A DNA stretch of 64,000 nt from Polychytrium aggregatum (Eukaryota; Chytridiomycota; Chytridiomycetes; Polychytriales). This document shows positions 61,950-64,000 of the stretch, in pieces (position 1 is the first letter of the stretch; every line of letters starts with the position of its first letter). The position numbers and the translations under genes were made by a program. The stretch is from NCBI RefSeq assembly GCF_025602895.1, contig NW_026516216.1, positions 868,001-932,000 of the forward strand, in the 5' to 3' direction. Under the pieces are notes generated by a model, which worked only from the letters and a program-made list of their open reading frames with translations, was not told the origin of the DNA and did no database searches.

Positions 61950-64000
61950 TCAATTTTTCGATCCCGAGTTGCGTTGCACTTGTGCTTGGCAAAGGTCGAT
62001 CAGTGTGTCCATTTCCGGAAGGTTGCGGTTGCGGCTGAGGAAGTCGTGGATATCTGCGAGTCCTCCATCCAAGAGTTCGGCCAGTGGTGCCCACGAGTCG
62101 TAAGATGGGTCGTATCCCTGCCAGCGGAGCAAGAACTCGTGTCGATATCCAGGAAGTCGACGTCGTCGGTTGATCCTGTGTCCAATGATCGCTTCGAACA
62201 CTGATTCGTCGTTGTGGTTGGGTCCGGGTTCATCAAACACAAGTTGGTCGGTCGATGGTGTGTTGTAGGGGACGAGGGCGGAAGCGGGGAGTTCGGTTGT
62301 AAATCGGAGGGTCCTCGGGAGTCGAAGTCGATATCCAGTCGTTCCGATCTTCTCGATGATCTTGAAGGGTCCCAAGTACGGCATCCGCATCTTGGAGGGT
62401 GTGACGTCGTCCGTGCTGAAGTGATACGCGGTCGTGTCGATCAGGACTTGGTCGCCAATGTCGTAGCTGATATCGCGTCGATGTCGGTTGGCGTAGTACA
62501 GGGCCCGGTCCTGGGCCTTGCCGATGTTGTCCGAGACCAAGTCCAGAGTCGCTTGCATCTCCTCGATCGACTGTGCTGCAGGGTTGGACTCGGCGATGAT
62601 GTCGGTGTTGGCAGGAGTGCGAGGATGCTGACCGTGCATCAGGAAGAAGGGCGAATGTCCAGTCGAAGCTGAGCTGTGTGAGTTGAGCGCGAACTGGATG
62701 TATGGCACTTGATCGATCCAGCGGGAGCCGAGGGCCAGAGTCGAACAGCGGATGGCCTCGGCGACGGTTGCCACAAAGCGTTCGACTTGTCCGGCGGCCT
62801 CGTGGTGGTGGGCAAAGGCGATCCGGAGTTCGGTCTTGAGCAGAGTGTTAAGTCCTGTCCAGAAGGCCGACCGGAAGCGTGTGTCGTGATCCGAGATGAA
62901 AGTGCCGGCGAGTCCAAAGTGCACAAAGACATCGCGGAAGTACTGGCGGGCGACGTCTTCGGCCGAGTCGGTCTTGTTGCCAGGAACCAGGACGACGTAC
63001 TTGGTGAGGGAGTCGACAAAGATCGTGATCGAGTTGAAGGTGCGTCCCGAGAGTGAGTCCGTGACAGGCGGGAGTCCGAGGATGAAGTCGAGGGCGACAG
63101 TGTCCATCTTGCGGGTGGCCACAGGGATCCGGGAGAAGTGACCGTATGCTTGTTGTCGTCGGATCTTGGCTCGCTGGCAGATGTCGCAGTGCGAGACCCA
63201 CTCGGCAATGTCCTTGGACATGGCGGGCCAGTAGTAGTGTGTCGAGATGGCTTTGTAGAGCGTGTTGGTGCCGGGGTGAGCTGCACAGACAGAGTCGTGG
63301 TGGTCCTTGATGATCGAGATGCGGAGGTCCTTGCCGGGGATGCAGATGCGGGTCGAGTCGAAGTAGAGAATCCCGTGTCGAAGTGAGAAGCGGTGCAGCT
63401 GTGCCTTCATCCACGGCTTGAGTCCGTCGGTCGAGTTGTCGCGGAGGACCGAGATCAGTGCTGACAGGATCGGGTCGGAGCTGTACTGAGTGCGGATGGT
63501 GTCCAAGAGATCGTCGGGCGAGGGTCCGAGGTTGACAATCGCGTTGATGATCGAGACTTGGACGGCCTTGGAGATGGCTGTCGGTGTGCGCGAGAGCACG
63601 TCGGCGACCTTGTTCCACGAGCCGGGGATCCACTGGATCTCGAGGTCAAAGTCCAGCATCGTGTCGATGGCTCGCTGTTGGCGCTTGTTGAGGGTCTTGG
63701 AGTCGAGGATGTGCTTGAGCGCCTTCTGGTCGGTGTGGAGGAAGACTTTGCGGCCGACGAGGTAGTTCTTGAACTTGTCGAGGTGGCGGGTGATCGACAG
63801 CAGCTCGCCGTTGTAGGGCGAGTAGTTGAGTTCGGATCCGTGCAGTTTCTGCGAGTTGAAAGCGATGGGGCGCACCGTGCCGGATCCGTCCATGTCCTGC
63901 CCGATCCATCCACCAATCGATGCGCTTGACTCGGACCAGTCGGTGAAGAGGTGAATGTCCTTGTCCGGGTTGACCATGTGCAGCGACTGAGGCGAGAGCA
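61950..64000 (-). CDS. pol: C3 Pol, C-terminal part (RNase H, integrase, chromodomain), partial
   Basis: Open from the right window edge to the stop at 61950. RNase H (LFTDWSESSASIGG), integrase zinc finger and D,D-35-E core, and chromodomain are as in C2; no break is seen in the visible part. Confidence 0.92.
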   Translation of the reverse strand, partial: LSPQSLHMVNPDKDIHLFTDWSESSASIGGWIGQDMDGSGTVRPIAFNSQKLHGSELNYSPYNGELLSITRHLDKFKNYLVGRKVFLHTDQKALKHILDSKTLNKRQQRAIDTMLDFDLEIQWIPGSWNKVADVLSRTPTAISKAVQVSIINAIVNLGPSPDDLLDTIRTQYSSDPILSALISVLRDNSTDGLKPWMKAQLHRFSLRHGILYFDSTRICIPGKDLRISIIKDHHDSVCAAHPGTNTLYKAISTHYYWPAMSKDIAEWVSHCDICQRAKIRRQQAYGHFSRIPVATRKMDTVALDFILGLPPVTDSLSGRTFNSITIFVDSLTKYVVLVPGNKTDSAEDVARQYFRDVFVHFGLAGTFISDHDTRFRSAFWTGLNTLLKTELRIAFAHHHEAAGQVERFVATVAEAIRCSTLALGSRWIDQVPYIQFALNSHSSASTGHSPFFLMHGQHPRTPANTDIIAESNPAAQSIEEMQATLDLVSDNIGKAQDRALYYANRHRRDISYDIGDQVLIDTTAYHFSTDDVTPSKMRMPYLGPFKIIEKIGTTGYRLRLPRTLRFTTELPASALVPYNTPSTDQLVFDEPGPNHNDESVFEAIIGHRINRRRRLPGYRHEFLLRWQGYDPSYDSWAPLAELLDGGLADIHDFLSRNRNLPEMDTLIDLCQAQVQRNSGSKN

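Larger units (their letters stand above)
61450..64000 (-). mobile_element. Element C3 (family C), partial, runs off the window
   Basis: 3' LTR 61450-61915 followed by minus-strand pol. Inserted in the leader of B2. Its LTR and coding sequence are closer to C2 than to C1 by eye. The 5' LTR and right flank are not visible. Confidence 0.92.

Overview
The window looks like nuclear DNA of a zoosporic (flagellated) early-diverging fungus, most likely a chytrid. This is inferred from: compact protein genes broken by many short GT-AG introns; fungal-type housekeeping genes (ATP synthase subunit f, coatomer gamma, Sec61 gamma, Get4); and an apparent homologue of IQCH, a protein of cilia and flagella that non-flagellated fungi would not be expected to keep. 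All exon joins below were made by eye from splice signals, reading phase and remembered family patterns, without a database search.

Region 1 (1-18.7 kb) is ordinary gene space. In order it holds: a 5'-truncated IQCH-like gene (+); an acidic coiled-coil reading frame that may be its C-terminal exon (+); GET4 (-); a small mitochondrial membrane protein (-); ATP17, ATP synthase subunit f (-); COPG/SEC21, coatomer gamma (+), divergent from ATP17; SSS1/SEC61G (+); an AKTIP/FTS-like UEV protein (+); and a tandem tRNA-Tyr(GTA, 10-nt intron) and tRNA-Thr(AGT) pair.

Region 2 (about 18.7-64 kb) is one nested stack of Ty3/gypsy-type LTR retrotransposons that begins right after the tRNA pair. The foundation is an old decayed element on the minus strand (relic R, about 18.7 to 61.1 kb). 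Into it have gone: solo LTRs S1, S2 and S3; family C element C1; family A element A4; and a B-like LTR, B2. S2 was hit by A2. A2 was hit by A1 (same orientation) and by A3 (opposite orientation). A3 was hit by the defective element B1. A4 was hit by C2. B2's leader was hit by C3, which runs off the window. Nine insertions are bounded by exact 5-bp target-site duplications, so the order can be read directly.

Three families are defined by their LTRs: A (309 bp), C (466 bp) and B (227 bp). A and C are gag-pol elements with protease, reverse transcriptase, RNase H, integrase and chromodomain; A1, C1 and C2 look intact. B1 keeps gag, protease and only the start of RT, yet has identical LTRs and a target-site duplication, so it was probably mobilised in trans.

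The most striking content is translational control. Families A and C and the relic each carry the heptamer GGGAAAC in the gag frame just before the gag stop, followed after 5-7 nt by a stem-loop that contains the gag stop codon, with pol in the -1 frame. The stem of C and that of the relic show a compensatory base-pair change. In family C the gag ATG straddles the LTR/primer-binding-site junction. In family A the same junction ATG is in frame with gag but is separated from it by one TAG.
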